Source: Bos javanicus (Eukaryota; Chordata; Mammalia; Artiodactyla; Bovidae). From it: a stretch of 64,000 nucleotides of DNA. Positions 57,355 to 64,000 of this stretch are shown here, in pieces. The notes under the pieces are model-generated. The model had not been told where the DNA came from, searched no databases, and worked only from the letters and a program-made list of their open reading frames with translations. A program made the translations under genes and the position numbers. Where the stretch lies: positions 4,402,001 through 4,466,000 of the forward strand of contig NC_083870.1 of assembly GCF_032452875.1 (NCBI RefSeq). The letters are read 5' to 3'. How positions within the stretch are numbered: position 1 is the stretch's first letter; each line of letters opens with the position of its first letter.

Positions 57355-57359
57355 TATAC

Positions 57360-57410
57360 CAACACACAAACATACACATGTATACACGTGCGTGCACACA
57401 CACACAAATT
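57360..57410. repeat. CA-rich simple repeat
   Basis: Interrupted CA/CATA run. Confidence 0.75.

Positions 57411-64000
<6,590 letters not shown>

Overview
This window is nuclear DNA from a ruminant, most likely a bovid. The evidence is the repeat content. There are three copies of the BovB (RTE-type) LINE, about twenty Bov-tA/Bov-A SINE copies and fragments, four CHR-type tRNA-derived SINEs, L1 fragments of ungulate type, and an ancient layer of MIR and L2. I cannot name the species or the locus. I recognise no host protein-coding gene. The open frames are retrotransposon reverse-transcriptase remnants, SINE read-through or chance frames. The window therefore looks intergenic or deep intronic.

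Layout: 1-540 holds an L1 3' end split by a SINE; 645-2766 is the longest BovB copy (minus strand), carrying most of a reverse-transcriptase frame. 2.9-7.3 kb has scattered SINEs. 7.3-14.3 kb lacks young transposons and has only MIR pieces plus a tRNA-Ile-like pseudogene. 14.3-15.7 kb is a composite: BovB (minus) with a 50-bp SINE end inserted in it, abutting an L1 5'-UTR-like piece (plus). 15.9-24.2 kb is mostly unique sequence with MIR/L2 and one CpG-enriched segment near 17.5 kb behind a strong acceptor-like site. 24.2-39.2 kb carries many SINEs, several inside older repeats, together with a G-rich cluster and an 89-nt pyrimidine tract. 39.2-48.8 kb has L2, CHR, a 5S rRNA pseudogene, the third BovB (plus) and two unusual very short retro-insertions. 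50.0-50.8 kb is the only clear CpG island and the best candidate promoter. 53.9-54.5 kb is an old L1 3' end. 57.1-64 kb has no interspersed repeat that I can recognise.

The elements form no pathway or operon. The biology visible here is the layered history of L1/BovB-driven retrotransposition, with target-site duplications readable for many insertions, plus a few candidate regulatory segments. I found no evidence of a previously undescribed multi-gene system. The items most worth a second look are the orphan CpG island, the tailless 69-bp tRNA-head insertion (42671-42739), the poly(T)-only insertion with a 10-bp duplication (46099-46131), the BovB/L1 chimeric junction near 15267, and the repeat-free last 7 kb. 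Family names come from memory of consensus sequences, not from a search.
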